From NCBI RefSeq assembly GCF_900113715.1, contig NZ_FOQK01000005.1, positions 29,481 through 93,480 of the forward strand: 64,000 nucleotides of DNA, in the 5' to 3' direction. Of this stretch, positions 9,328-18,184 are shown piece by piece; position 1 is the first letter of the stretch; every line of letters starts with the position of its first letter. The notes under the pieces were generated by a model, which saw only the letters and a list, made by a program, of their open reading frames with translations, was not told the origin of the DNA and did no database searches. Made by a program: the position numbers and the translations under genes. The stretch is from Pseudoselenomonas ruminantium (GTDB taxonomy: Bacteria; Bacillota; Negativicutes; Selenomonadales; Selenomonadaceae).

Positions 9328-9398
9328 GTCGAGTAGACGATATGCTTTCACATGCGCCCCTCACAGAACTGAACGTGCGGTTTTCCCGCATTCAGCTC
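9328..9398 (-). mobile_element. Group II intron relic: domain V and VI only
   Basis: On the minus strand 9398-9366 reads as a complete group II domain V. It has the catalytic AGC triad in GAGCTGAA, a lower stem closing with TTCAGTTC, an upper stem TGCGG/CCGCA capped by a GAAA-type loop, and the two-base CG bulge. It is followed by a domain VI-like hairpin (GGGGCGCATGTGAAAGCAT) and the typical bacterial 3' end CTACTCGAC at 9328. No reverse transcriptase or 5' domains are present; the relic starts just 23 bases after the autotransporter stop, so only the intron 3' tail remains. It may now act as a transcript end structure. Confidence 0.7.
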
Positions 9399-9421
9399 TT
9401 CAAATAATCTTCGGCTCCAAA

Positions 9422-12400
9422 TTACCAAACCTTTCTCAGCATGACCGAGGCAGAAACATCCTTGTCGTGGCTGCCCTTTTGCAGCTGAAGATCGCCGCCG
9501 AGAATCCAGCCCTTGGCAAATTCGTTTTCACCGCCGACCGACAGGACGAAATGCGTCTTGTCCTGATTATTTTTCATCGTATAGACCTGATTCCCGTCGC
9601 CCTCATAGCTGAAACTCAGTTCGGGATTCGCTCCTGTGAACGCATGCTTGACGCCAAGCCTTGCCGCATAATGACCGCACGAAAATTGCCGCTTGAACTC
9701 CACGCCAAGCTGTCCGGCAAAATAATTGTTCCGCTTTGCTCTCATCTGCCGGTCAAAAATCCCCGCTCCCGTTTCTGCATACGAATTTTGCTTCATCGTG
9801 GAATACTGCAGATTGATGAACGGCGAAACATGCCAGATTTTATTCGGCTGCAGATTGTGCTTGTACTCGCCGCCGATCTCAAAAATATTGGAATCGTATT
9901 TTGCATCCGTCGCAAGCCCGATCGCAGAAAGATTTCCGCGCATCTTGTTCCGGATTTTCCCGCCGTCGATGTAAATGAATGCATCATCGGCATTTCTGTG
10001 ATAGCCGCCGTAAACGCCAAAGCGTGTGTCATAGATATTGCCGCTGGAATTCCTCGCTCCCATGCCCGTCGCATCATAACTGACAAAAAATCCTGCGCGC
10101 CAGTTTTCGCTGACCGCCCTGTCATAGCCGCCGCTGATTGCCTGTCCGTGATAGTTCGCGCCGCCTTTCAGCTCGCCCCAGTTCTTCGTGAATTTGACCC
10201 AGAAATTGTTATCGACCGGCGCGGGAAGTTCCGCCTTCATCGGCATTGTCAAATGATTTTCGTCATCACCGTCGGAAAGATGGTTCACAGGCATATTCAA
10301 ATCAACGTTGAAATCCTGCATGGAAAAAGCAGTTGCCAGCCGGTCGGAAATCACGCGATTGGCAACGGTGCTTGTTTGCGCCGCGCTCATCATCTGCGCA
10401 GCGTCCGCATTTCCGATTTGGTCAAACGCAGTTTTGGCGCTTTCCGCGTCCAAACTGTAGAGCCTCCGCAGTTCCTCTTTCCTGCCGTCATGTTTCAGAT
10501 TTGCGGTCATATGGCTCAGAGCATGATACGTCTGTGCCTGTTCGGAAGTCATTTCGCCGAGATTGTTTTCCGCTTTCGCCGTAACCGATATTTGATTGCC
10601 GGAAATATTCCCCGTCGCGCTGAGCATTCCGGAAATAGGAACAGCCGTCGAAGCATTTTTCAAGTCTCCCGTAATGGTGTCCGCCGTCAAAACTTCCATG
10701 GTTTCGTCCGGCAAAATATTGGTGGCCGCCACAGTCGAGCCTTCCACATTTACCGTTCCGTTCACAACGATATTGCCGAGCTCACCGCCGGCATAGCCGC
10801 TCAATGTGCCATCGGAAACCAGATTGCCGTTGATCGTCATGGACTTGTCGCCGGATGCCGAACCGATTGTGCCGTGATTGTAGAATTTCCCCGTCGTATC
10901 GTCCGAGAAACCTTCCGCCATTTTTTCAGTCATGTTCTTAACCGTAAACGTTCCGCCGAAAAGGCCTGCGTCTTTTGCCACAGTTACATTAACCACATCT
11001 GCCGAACCGCCGTAAACGAGATTTCCATTGACGTTTATTTTCATATTGTCCATGCCGTCAATATCGCCGTCATACTTCATCGTATTGTTGAAATTCAGTT
11101 TCGTCACCAGGTCGGGAATGTATTTGGTGTAAAGGTATTTGCCGCCTTTATATTGCAGCTTCAAGCCATCCAGTTTTGTAAACGTGTGATCTCTAAGTTC
11201 TACGCCATTAACCGGTGTTTCATAATCAAACATTCCGGTCTCAGGGCTGAAATGCTTCCATTGGGACATGATATTCCCCTTGATCTCTGCGCCGTCATTT
11301 ATGTTAATCGTGTCCACGAAAGCCGATGAGTCGATATATATCGCATTTCCCCCATTTGCGGAGTTGGCAAGGATCTTCCCGGAGATATTGACCGTATTTA
11401 CCATAGGGGCGTTCAGGTCGCCATTTTCCAAATCTGTAAAACTCCACACATCATTGTCATTGTTGAATTCCGTAAACCCAAGATTTTTTGCAGCTATAAT
11501 TTTGTTGCCAAGGTTCCATCTTACATATCGCATAAAGGATCCGCGATATTCTCTATTTGACCCCAGCGCATTTGCGCCGAAATCAAAACTCAGGGCATTT
11601 CCGCTTTTACCTGTGGCCGTAACCGTGCCTGCGATATTCACATTATGATTCTTCCCGTAGGCAATCAATACACCGTCGTTATAATTGCCGTCCGCATGGA
11701 TTTCCGTACCTTTTGCCACCGTAAGGGTATTATGGATACCGTCAACACGGACACCCACAGCGCCTTCACCGTCAGCAAAAATATTGCCGGCCTGGGTGAT
11801 ATTGTTATGGGAACCGTAAACGTGCAAGCCCACACCCAGGGTAGAATGATTATAGCCATCAACGTATGCGCCATTTTTCCGCGCAGAATATCCCTGGGTA
11901 TTGGTAAGCGTCAAGCCGTCAGCATAAATCGAGCGCCCATAGAAATTTTTCCGGTCAATGGTGTAGCCCATATCCTGAAGAGCCGCCAGCTCTACCTCCA
12001 TAAAATTCACATAGCTTCTGTAATTCTGGTGGCTCATCATGCTTCTAGCCAATTCCAGATGACTGAGTTCAGGCCGCCCCGTTTCCCACAAATTTATCGG
12101 AATGCCGCTGATCTGCTGACCGTCAGCCCGCGTAAAGGTTTTGCCGCCCAAGGCCTCGGTAACATTTTCGCCTGCAAAATAAGCGTAAACCTTGCCGGAG
12201 TTTCTTGCCTCCTGCGAAGCATCGACTACAAAAACATCTTCCGCACTGAGCAGCGATTTTTTGTCGGGATGTTCTTCCAAATATGCCGCCAAAGAGGAAA
12301 TACTCCCTTGCGAGGACAGAATTGCGGCATGTGGCTTTGCCTGTCTGCCATATTGGTCATAAAGATGTGCCGCATAATTTTTTTCATCAAAGTCGTCAAA

Positions 12401-13159
12401 ATAGAATATTGAATCCTGCCCCGCAAAGTTTATGGACAATTTGTTTGTACTGGCCCCTATTCCCAAACTGTGACCGATTTCGTGAAACATAACCGCCGCA
12501 ATATCAACGCCGAGAATGTTTTGCGGCGTGGGGCTGGCATAATATTCCGGCTTCACAAAACCATAGCCGCCGTCATCTACCGGGCTCGTGCCTACATATT
12601 GCCCAATGCCCACCAGACCAACGGCCATATCATCCGTTGTAAGTACTTTTTGGGTTGGTGAATCATACGGTACGTCTTCCAGATTATTAAATTGCTTAAC
12701 CCTTTGACCGCTCTGGAAAAGTTCCTTGAATAGATCAGGATTTCTTGTTTCCTTTCCGTTCCTTGTGGACAGAGATATTGCGCCGGCATTTGCTAAATTG
12801 TTCGTGCCGACAAAATATTGCACAGGCTCAGAAAGATTGGCACCCGGCCCTAAAATTTCTGCCCACCAGCGGAAGGCATCATTCAGGCGGGTTTTAATCG
12901 CGCTCGTTAAATCATAATTGAGCGCGTGTATCGTAAAGCCATTAATTGTTTCGCCATCCTGAAAAAATGAGGCTCTTCTTGCCGTGTAGTCGCTTTGACC
13001 ATAATATTTTACGTTAAACACCGTCTTGCCGTCCCAGTCAATATTAAACGGCTCCACAGCCTCAGCAGGCTGCGGCAGGACAGCCTCGCTGACACAGATG
13101 CCTGCTGCCACGGCATAGAGGATTGCTTTTTTCTTCCTTGCTGATAAAAGTTTTTTCAT
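9422..13159 (-). CDS. Autotransporter with zinc-metalloprotease motif, 1245 aa
   Basis: The start at 13159 (MKKLLSARKKKAILYAVAAG) has GGAG upstream and gives a classical signal peptide cleaved after AEA near residue 34. The passenger carries HEIGHSLGI at residues 226-234, the HExxHxxG zinc-binding and catalytic motif of metzincin-like proteases. Beta-helix-like repeats follow (residues about 420-800; TLTVAKGTEIHADG, NVNIAGTVTATGKSG). The last 280 residues form an autotransporter beta-barrel, ending in aromatic LRKVW as expected for BAM recognition. The protein should be exported by the Sec pathway and displayed or released at the outer membrane, direct evidence for a diderm host. It is transcribed alone between two injection-locus blocks and flanked by mobile relics, which suggests insertion. 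Confidence 0.9.
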   Translation of the reverse strand: MKKLLSARKKKAILYAVAAGICVSEAVLPQPAEAVEPFNIDWDGKTVFNVKYYGQSDYTARRASFFQDGETINGFTIHALNYDLTSAIKTRLNDAFRWWAEILGPGANLSEPVQYFVGTNNLANAGAISLSTRNGKETRNPDLFKELFQSGQRVKQFNNLEDVPYDSPTQKVLTTDDMAVGLVGIGQYVGTSPVDDGGYGFVKPEYYASPTPQNILGVDIAAVMFHEIGHSLGIGASTNKLSINFAGQDSIFYFDDFDEKNYAAHLYDQYGRQAKPHAAILSSQGSISSLAAYLEEHPDKKSLLSAEDVFVVDASQEARNSGKVYAYFAGENVTEALGGKTFTRADGQQISGIPINLWETGRPELSHLELARSMMSHQNYRSYVNFMEVELAALQDMGYTIDRKNFYGRSIYADGLTLTNTQGYSARKNGAYVDGYNHSTLGVGLHVYGSHNNITQAGNIFADGEGAVGVRVDGIHNTLTVAKGTEIHADGNYNDGVLIAYGKNHNVNIAGTVTATGKSGNALSFDFGANALGSNREYRGSFMRYVRWNLGNKIIAAKNLGFTEFNNDNDVWSFTDLENGDLNAPMVNTVNISGKILANSANGGNAIYIDSSAFVDTININDGAEIKGNIMSQWKHFSPETGMFDYETPVNGVELRDHTFTKLDGLKLQYKGGKYLYTKYIPDLVTKLNFNNTMKYDGDIDGMDNMKINVNGNLVYGGSADVVNVTVAKDAGLFGGTFTVKNMTEKMAEGFSDDTTGKFYNHGTIGSASGDKSMTINGNLVSDGTLSGYAGGELGNIVVNGTVNVEGSTVAATNILPDETMEVLTADTITGDLKNASTAVPISGMLSATGNISGNQISVTAKAENNLGEMTSEQAQTYHALSHMTANLKHDGRKEELRRLYSLDAESAKTAFDQIGNADAAQMMSAAQTSTVANRVISDRLATAFSMQDFNVDLNMPVNHLSDGDDENHLTMPMKAELPAPVDNNFWVKFTKNWGELKGGANYHGQAISGGYDRAVSENWRAGFFVSYDATGMGARNSSGNIYDTRFGVYGGYHRNADDAFIYIDGGKIRNKMRGNLSAIGLATDAKYDSNIFEIGGEYKHNLQPNKIWHVSPFINLQYSTMKQNSYAETGAGIFDRQMRAKRNNYFAGQLGVEFKRQFSCGHYAARLGVKHAFTGANPELSFSYEGDGNQVYTMKNNQDKTHFVLSVGGENEFAKGWILGGDLQLQKGSHDKDVSASVMLRKVW

Positions 13160-13212
13160 TGTCTTCGCTCCTTGAAACGCCCTTTTGCTTTTCCCCGTTA
13201 TATGGAATAAGC

Positions 13213-13241
13213 CCTGCTGACGCTTTCCAAGCGCCAACAGG
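13213..13241 (-). terminator. 12-bp hairpin before the autotransporter gene
   Basis: CCTGTTGGCGCT and AGCGTCAGCAGG pair over 12 bp (two G-U pairs) around a five-base loop on the minus strand. It lies between the end of the Rhs cassette array and the autotransporter start 54 bases further on. No clear T-run follows, so it may be a Rho-dependent end, an attenuator or an mRNA leader structure rather than a textbook terminator. Confidence 0.45.
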
Positions 13242-13424
13242 ACTATTTTCCAAATTTCACAACACCCAATTTAGTCGTTCCCTTTACCCCGGCCTTCTTC
13301 AGCAGATTTGCTACCTCGTTTGAATTATCATACAAACTTTTTTATATTTTCTACACTTTCCTGCTGATTCCTGCAAACCTCGAAATTTTTTTAGTTGCCG
13401 TACTTACAGATGTGTTCCCCCGTC

Positions 13425-14571
13425 CTATCCCGGAACACCACCGTCATGCCGATATGGTTTTGTTGATGCACTAGGAAACATTGCGCGGCTTTCAAATGGT
13501 ATTCCTTGTATTGCAACGAATCTTCCATGTTCTGCACCATATCTATCAATCAACAAATCTGGTTGCAAAGACACCTTTCTTTTATTGACAAAACCATCTC
13601 TAGATGTCCACCATTTTTTCCATCTTTTTTGTCCACCATTTATTGTAGAATTTTTCTACTACACTGGCCACATTGGATTTTAACTTTGTATAATTTCTTT
13701 GTATAGAATTTGCCATAAGTTTTTCTATATCTTCTTGCGAAAAACCATTAATTATATTTTCATCAGGCTTTATTATTAATTTATCATATCCACTCGGATC
13801 ATAATAATCCACTGGGTTATTCGCACAGTAGGCATATAGGTTAATCCCATCTCCGTGATATTCGTCTTCCTGCGTAAATCTGGCAATGGCGGGATTGTAG
13901 AATCTTGCCCGCAGATAGTATTGCTGGGTTATCGGGTCTAGCTGCTGGCCGATGTATTGGTAGCGGTTGGGGATTTGTTCTGCTTTTTCGTTTCCTTCCA
14001 TTTCGCAGCGCAGGCCTTCGGCATTGTAGCGATAGGTTTCCCCCCGACCGTTGACGGTTTGACTTGTCAACCGGTTGTTGACATCGTAGATATACCGTTC
14101 CTCGATGTCTTTGGCCATCCTTGTCAGGCGGTTGCCGGCGTTATCGTAGGTGAATCGTTCCGTATCAGTTGGATATTCCGCCTGCTGCAGGCGGTTGAGC
14201 TTGTCGTAGGTGTAGAGCGTTTGACCTGTCAGCTCGTTTTTCTCGATTCTTTGGCCGTTGCCGTCGTAGCGGTAGGTGTTCTGCGCGAGGATTTTGTCGG
14301 GCGTGGCTACCGTCAAACTTACGATATTCTTGTCCGCATCGTAGGCGATATCCTGCCACATGCCGTTGGCATGGGTGATTTTCTGAATGGCTCCATCGGC
14401 GTCACGAGCAAAGCTGACAATTGACTGGTCAAATTCGTTGCATATATCAACTAGTTGATTTGACTTGTCAAATCGGTAGTTGACTTGTCGGCCGGTGATG
14501 TCGGTCTGACTGATTTTACGTCCCAGCTCGCCATAGCGATAGGCCAAGAGCTTTCTACAGCTTTGAAGCAA
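13425..14571 (-). pseudogene. Orphan Rhs 3' module with broken TNT-type toxin (cassette H)
   Basis: The upper part is Rhs core (YD repeats and the terminal hyperconserved block DPITQQYYLRARFYNPAIARF, ending NPVDYYDPSGY). It then enters the same pre-toxin linker as the TNT cassette at 18181-19068 (KLIIKPDENIINGFSQEDIE). Near 13638 one extra T shifts the frame. In the next frame the toxin continues: KRKVSLQPDLLIDRYGAEHG and FVAIQGIPFESRAMFPSAS, clearly TNT-like, before it diverges and stops at 13425. The C-terminal GGG-Q motif of TNT is lost, so it cannot be active. No start codon or ribosome site of its own is seen; this is a silent module. Confidence 0.85.
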
Positions 14572-14573
14572 AT

Positions 14574-15209
14574 TTAGCCATTACTTCCCTCTTCCATTTT
14601 TTTAATATCATTTAATACATCATCAATCGTTGCAGGATATTTGTACCGTCCCAAGAAAACCATTGGCCACTCTTCTTTTAAACCAAAAGTTTTTTTACTT
14701 TTTTCTCCAAACAAACTTTTACTTTTTACATTAATGTATATATCGATAAAATATCCACATTCTGTTTCCTCTTTAGTTGGTATATTACTAACCACATGGT
14801 CTAAGCCCAAATATCCAAATTGTTCTTTTCTGGATTTCTCCTCCCATCTTTTACTGCTTTCACATATATCTTCATCTGTACATTTTATATCTTTTATATC
14901 AATTATTGTTTCTTCATTTATTATTTTTTCCGTTTTACACATATTATTATATATAATAGATGAAAATTCTATATCCGAATATGTGATATCCAAATATACA
15001 TATACTCCACCAACTATACAAAAATCATTAGGGAAGACAAACGGGTCTCCCCCTTCACATATATATTTTTTTATTCGCTTATATCTTTTGTAAATCATTC
15101 CCACGCTCCCTTTATCCAGCATTAACGGTGAATATTTCTTTTCCATCTCCGTTATAACAATTTCAATTGCATTTGATAATTCTTTAATTTTTTTACGCTT
15201 TTTATCCAT
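14574..15209 (-). CDS. Putative immunity protein of cassette G, 211 aa
   Basis: It starts (MDKKRKKIKELSNAI) one base after the stop of the toxin remnant, with GAGAGG upstream, as immunity genes usually do. It is a paralog of the 211-aa protein at 16349-16984, sharing GMIYKRYKRIKKYICEGG, GYLGLDHVVSNIPTKEE, an aromatic GYF segment and the ending VFLGRYKYPATIDDVLNDIK. It is low in GC compared with the injection genes, as expected for exchangeable toxin-immunity DNA. It is likely cytosolic and predicted to bind the ART-like toxin of cassettes F and G. No known family name is claimed. Confidence 0.7.
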   Translation of the reverse strand: MDKKRKKIKELSNAIEIVITEMEKKYSPLMLDKGSVGMIYKRYKRIKKYICEGGDPFVFPNDFCIVGGVYVYLDITYSDIEFSSIIYNNMCKTEKIINEETIIDIKDIKCTDEDICESSKRWEEKSRKEQFGYLGLDHVVSNIPTKEETECGYFIDIYINVKSKSLFGEKSKKTFGLKEEWPMVFLGRYKYPATIDDVLNDIKKMEEGSNG

Positions 15210-15955
15210 TTATTTCATAACCTCTCTATCGTTTACAATCCAATCTTTTGGCCATCTTCCAACAATCATAATTTGATCTGCATCTCCCGGATAACATCTG
15301 CCATCTATTCTACTTACTTGTGGTCCAACTTTACCTATATTTAATTTGGTTCCTTTAGGTATTTTGATAGTAACTTCCCTTTCAATACTATTATGCCATT
15401 CTGGCAATAATGCTAACGATTTTCTTGTTTCTGCTTGTGTAATTGCCGGTTTAGTTGTAGTAAAGCGCCCTAACGGACCTGCTTTATCTCCATATGTTCT
15501 ATACAAGAATAAGTCTTCATTAGTTATTACACTATAATATTATCCATCTAAAAAACTATTAACATCCTGTTCATTTAATGTCCTATCCTTTTCTATTATT
15601 GTCACAGCATCATCGTAGTGATAGTTTTCCACCCGACCGTTGACGATTTGACTTGTCAACCGGTTGTTGACATCGTAGATGTACTGCGCCTCGATGTCTT
15701 TGGCCGTCCGGGTCAGCCGATTCCCCGCTCGGTCGTAGGTGAACCGCTCTGTATAGGTTGGATATTCTGCCTGCTGCAGTCGATTGAGGCTGTCATAGGT
15801 GTAGAGCGTTTGACCTGTCGGCCGGTGATATCTGTCTGGCTTATCTTGCGGCCCAGCTCATCATAGCGATAAGAAAGAAGCGTTCTGCCACTGGCTTTCT
15901 TGGCGAGCAGCAGGCCGTCACGATCATAGCTATAGCGTTATGCATTACCACTAAT
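15210..15955 (-). pseudogene. Orphan Rhs module with broken ART-like toxin (cassette G)
   Basis: Rhs core remnants (LGRKISQTDITGRQV) are joined by a deletion at about 15815 to a downstream core segment (TGQTLYTYD in another frame). At about 15610 the core segment VENYHYD runs straight into toxin residues DDAVTIIEKDRTL, a chimeric joint. The toxin homologous to the one at 16998-17507 is then cut by an in-frame TAA at 15540-15542, where the paralog has Lys. After that stop an open frame of 98 codons remains (YRTYGDKAGPLGRFTTTKPA, ending NDREVMK). A functional protein is unlikely. Confidence 0.75.
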
Positions 15956-16348
15956 GATAGTGGCGGCCAACTGAACGTTTCGCACATATTCAGATGAATG
16001 CTGTGTTGCACTTACATTGAAAATCTGTCGCTGTTTTCTCTGGAATAACGCAGAAAAGTCGATAAGCGGAGTATTGGCAAATTATTCTATATTTCGTGCG
16101 ATGAATTGCAGGATTTGCAGTATATAGATGCGCTGATTATGTTTTTTAAAAAACTTGTATCCATGATAACGGAAAAATGGCTTTTCCTCGAAAAAGAACT
16201 AAATGCCATGCTGGATTCCTTCTTGAAAACTGTCTGAATTATGGCATCAATGCCTGGAACGGTGTGTATGAAGTTGCTGTTTCAGCAGTCAATTCCCTAT
16301 GTTGCGCTTGATAAAATGCTTGTTTCGTATGTGCAAAATTTCAGTAAA
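15956..16348. other. Degenerate stretch between cassettes
   Basis: No intact gene is seen in about 390 bases. A plus-strand frame without a start codon is open from 16049 to the TGA at 16235-16237 (RSIGKLFYISCDELQDLQYI, ITEKWLFLEKELNAML) and may be the tail of a foreign gene. The 12-mer GCTGTGTTGCAC near 16003 is shared with the end of cassette B near 22198, hinting at a common flank. Otherwise I see nothing supportable. Confidence 0.35.
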
Positions 16349-16984
16349 TTATTTTTTTATCCTTTCTTCTACTTTTTTTATGTCATTTAGAATATCTTTT
16401 TCATTTGAAGGATATTTATAACATCCCAAACTAACTTCAGGCCATTTTGTTTTTATGTTAATTCTCTCTCTTCCTCTCACTCCATATAAACTTTTACTGT
16501 TTATATCATAAAAAATTTCCTCAAAATATCCAGCCTCAGAATCCTCTTTATCTGGAATATCACTAACCACTGTATTTAGCCCTAAATATCCATGATTTTC
16601 TTTTCTAAATAGTTTTTCATATTTTCTTTCTTCTGCTTCTATTTCTTCGAGAGTTATTCTTCGCTCCACACTTCTTCTATTTTCTTTTATATATACATCT
16701 ATCATTTTTTCTGTATCAAACATATAATCTAACATCACATTAGATTTTCGTTGATCATTAGTATAATGATCAATATATGCTCGCCCTCCTCCGATAATGA
16801 TAAAATCATCTGAAGGTTCTACCGGATTACCTCCTTCCAATAAAAATTTTTTTGCTTTTTTATAGCGCTTATAAATTAAGCCAATAATCCCGTTAATTTC
16901 TTTTTCTGTATAGCTTTTTTCTATTTCCGATATAACTCTATTAATTAAATATAAAATTTCCTCTTTTTTAATTTTCTTACTCAT
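16349..16984 (-). CDS. Putative immunity protein of cassette F, 211 aa
   Basis: I chose the ATG at 16984 (MSKKIKKEEILYLIN) because TAAGGTG lies nine bases upstream and the start then aligns with its paralog at 14574-15209. Shared landmarks are GLIYKRYKKAKKFLLEGG, GGGRAYIDHY, NHGYLGLNTVVSDIPDKED and the ending SLGCYKYPSNEKDILNDIKK. A shorter relative lies at 21016-21390. It directly follows the ART-like toxin tip of cassette F and is AT-rich. A role as cognate antitoxin-type immunity protein is inferred from this order and from the repeated pairing. Confidence 0.75.
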   Translation of the reverse strand: MSKKIKKEEILYLINRVISEIEKSYTEKEINGIIGLIYKRYKKAKKFLLEGGNPVEPSDDFIIIGGGRAYIDHYTNDQRKSNVMLDYMFDTEKMIDVYIKENRRSVERRITLEEIEAEERKYEKLFRKENHGYLGLNTVVSDIPDKEDSEAGYFEEIFYDINSKSLYGVRGRERINIKTKWPEVSLGCYKYPSNEKDILNDIKKVEERIKK

Positions 16985-16997
16985 CCTATTCATCACC

Positions 16998-17955
16998 TTA
17001 AATTATCCTTTTTTCAATCACCCAGGATGGCATAACATGATCCATAATCTTTATTTGATCAGCGCCACCGATATATACTCTACCATTTTCCTCCTGTGGA
17101 GCAACTTTACCTATATTTAACCTTGTACCTTTTGGTATGCATATCTTAACTTCTTTTTGTATAGTATTCCCCCAACTCGGTAACAAAGCCAAACTTTCCC
17201 TTGCTGATTCTTTTGTTGCAACAGGATTTGTAGTAACAAAAGAACCTAGCATATTAGCATTACCACCGTATGCTCTATATACTGTTATTGGCCTATCAGT
17301 TACTACTGTACGAAATTTTCCATCCAAGAAGCTTTCTACATCTTGTTTCCTTAATGTTGTATCTTTCTCGATTAAAGTCACAGCATCATCAATAGCTGTT
17401 GTATACTTTTCTAATTGTAGATCTACAGCCTCTTCTTCCGTATATCCTAACCTTTTAAACAGCTCTTTTTTCTCTGTACAATATCCACTCGGATCATAAT
17501 AATCCACTGGATTATTCGCACAATAAGCATATAGATTCAGCCCATACCCGTGATATTCATCTTCCTGCGTGAATCTGGCGATGGCGGGATTATAGAATCT
17601 TGCCCGCAGGTAATACTGCTGGGTTATTGGGTCTAGCTGCTGACCGGTGTATTGGTAGCGGTTCGGGATTTTTTCTTCCGCTTCTATTGTATTACCGAAT
17701 GCATCATAAGTGTAGCGATTCTATATTTTTCCTTGTTCGTCCGTGATGAATATGGTACTTCCCTGTTCATCGCTGGCGTAGTGGTACCAGGTTTTCTCAG
17801 GTTCGGATTCCCTTGCCCATAGGTCGCTGGTGCGGATTAATCTTGTGATATTGCCATCTGTTTCCTCGGTTATCACTTCCTTGTTTTCGTTGAAGATGAA
17901 CTGCACGAGTTTGCCGTTTTCTTCCATTTCGTAGCGCAGGCCTTCGGCATCGTAA
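16998..17955 (-). pseudogene. Orphan Rhs module with ART-like toxin tip, amber-split (cassette F)
   Basis: The frame begins inside Rhs core (DAEGLRYEMEENGKLVQFIF) immediately after the stop of the immunity gene of cassette E. It meets an in-frame TAG at 17721-17723 (GKI-stop-NRYTYDAFGN) and then stays open through DPSGY into a 160-residue tip. The tip has VYRAYGGNANMLGSFVTTNP, ARESLALLPSWGN, VKICIPKGTRLNIGKV and GGADQIKI, a pattern of ADP-ribosyltransferase-like polymorphic toxins (Arg early, GG-x-x-Q late). Activity is inferred, not shown. Only the part after the amber could be read as one unit, and it has no proper start, so the module is silent unless recombined. Confidence 0.75.
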
Positions 17956-18184
17956 TTACTTATATTTCACTATCCATTCTATAAAATATTCACACGCTTT
18001 ACTTTCATCATCAAAAACTTTCCTATCATTTTTTCTACCACGTTCTCCATAATATACTTCCCACTCGTTTTTATCGCTAATTTTTCCTATATAAAATTGA
18101 TCCGATGGAAGTTTTAATGTTAATGTATACATATAATCAGGCACCTCCAATGCTTGTAATTTTTTTCATTTCTTCTATGTTCAT
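17956..18184 (-). CDS. TNT-associated immunity protein, 5' end frameshifted (cassette E)
   Basis: The expected ATG at 18184 overlaps the toxin stop (ATGA), typical of toxin-immunity coupling, and begins MNIEEMKK. A run of seven A's (18160-18166 on the plus strand as T's) then shifts the frame; with six A's it would read on into LQALEVPDYMYTLTLKLPSD. The remaining 64 codons (DQFYIGKISDKNEWEVYYGE, CEYFIEWIVKYK) could start at TTG 18150. It is a clear paralog of the intact 83-aa gene at 19995-20246. It is predicted to neutralise the TNT NADase. Whether the shift is real or a sequencing error cannot be told from here. Confidence 0.65.

Noticed and set aside
9200..11329. Long plus-strand frame (709 codons) opposite the autotransporter gene
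   Set aside because: It is the antisense of a well-supported gene with signal peptide, HEIGH motif and barrel; its protein is low in structure and has no recognised motif.
13243..13341. Minus-strand tail YDNSNEVANLLKKAG then VKGTTKLGVVKFGK with stop
   Set aside because: It looks coding and could be the end of another lost tip or protein, but no upstream part is readable, so it is not annotated.
16049..16237. Plus-strand open stretch in the degenerate region
   Set aside because: No start codon with ribosome site and no recognised family; kept only as a note in the region entry.
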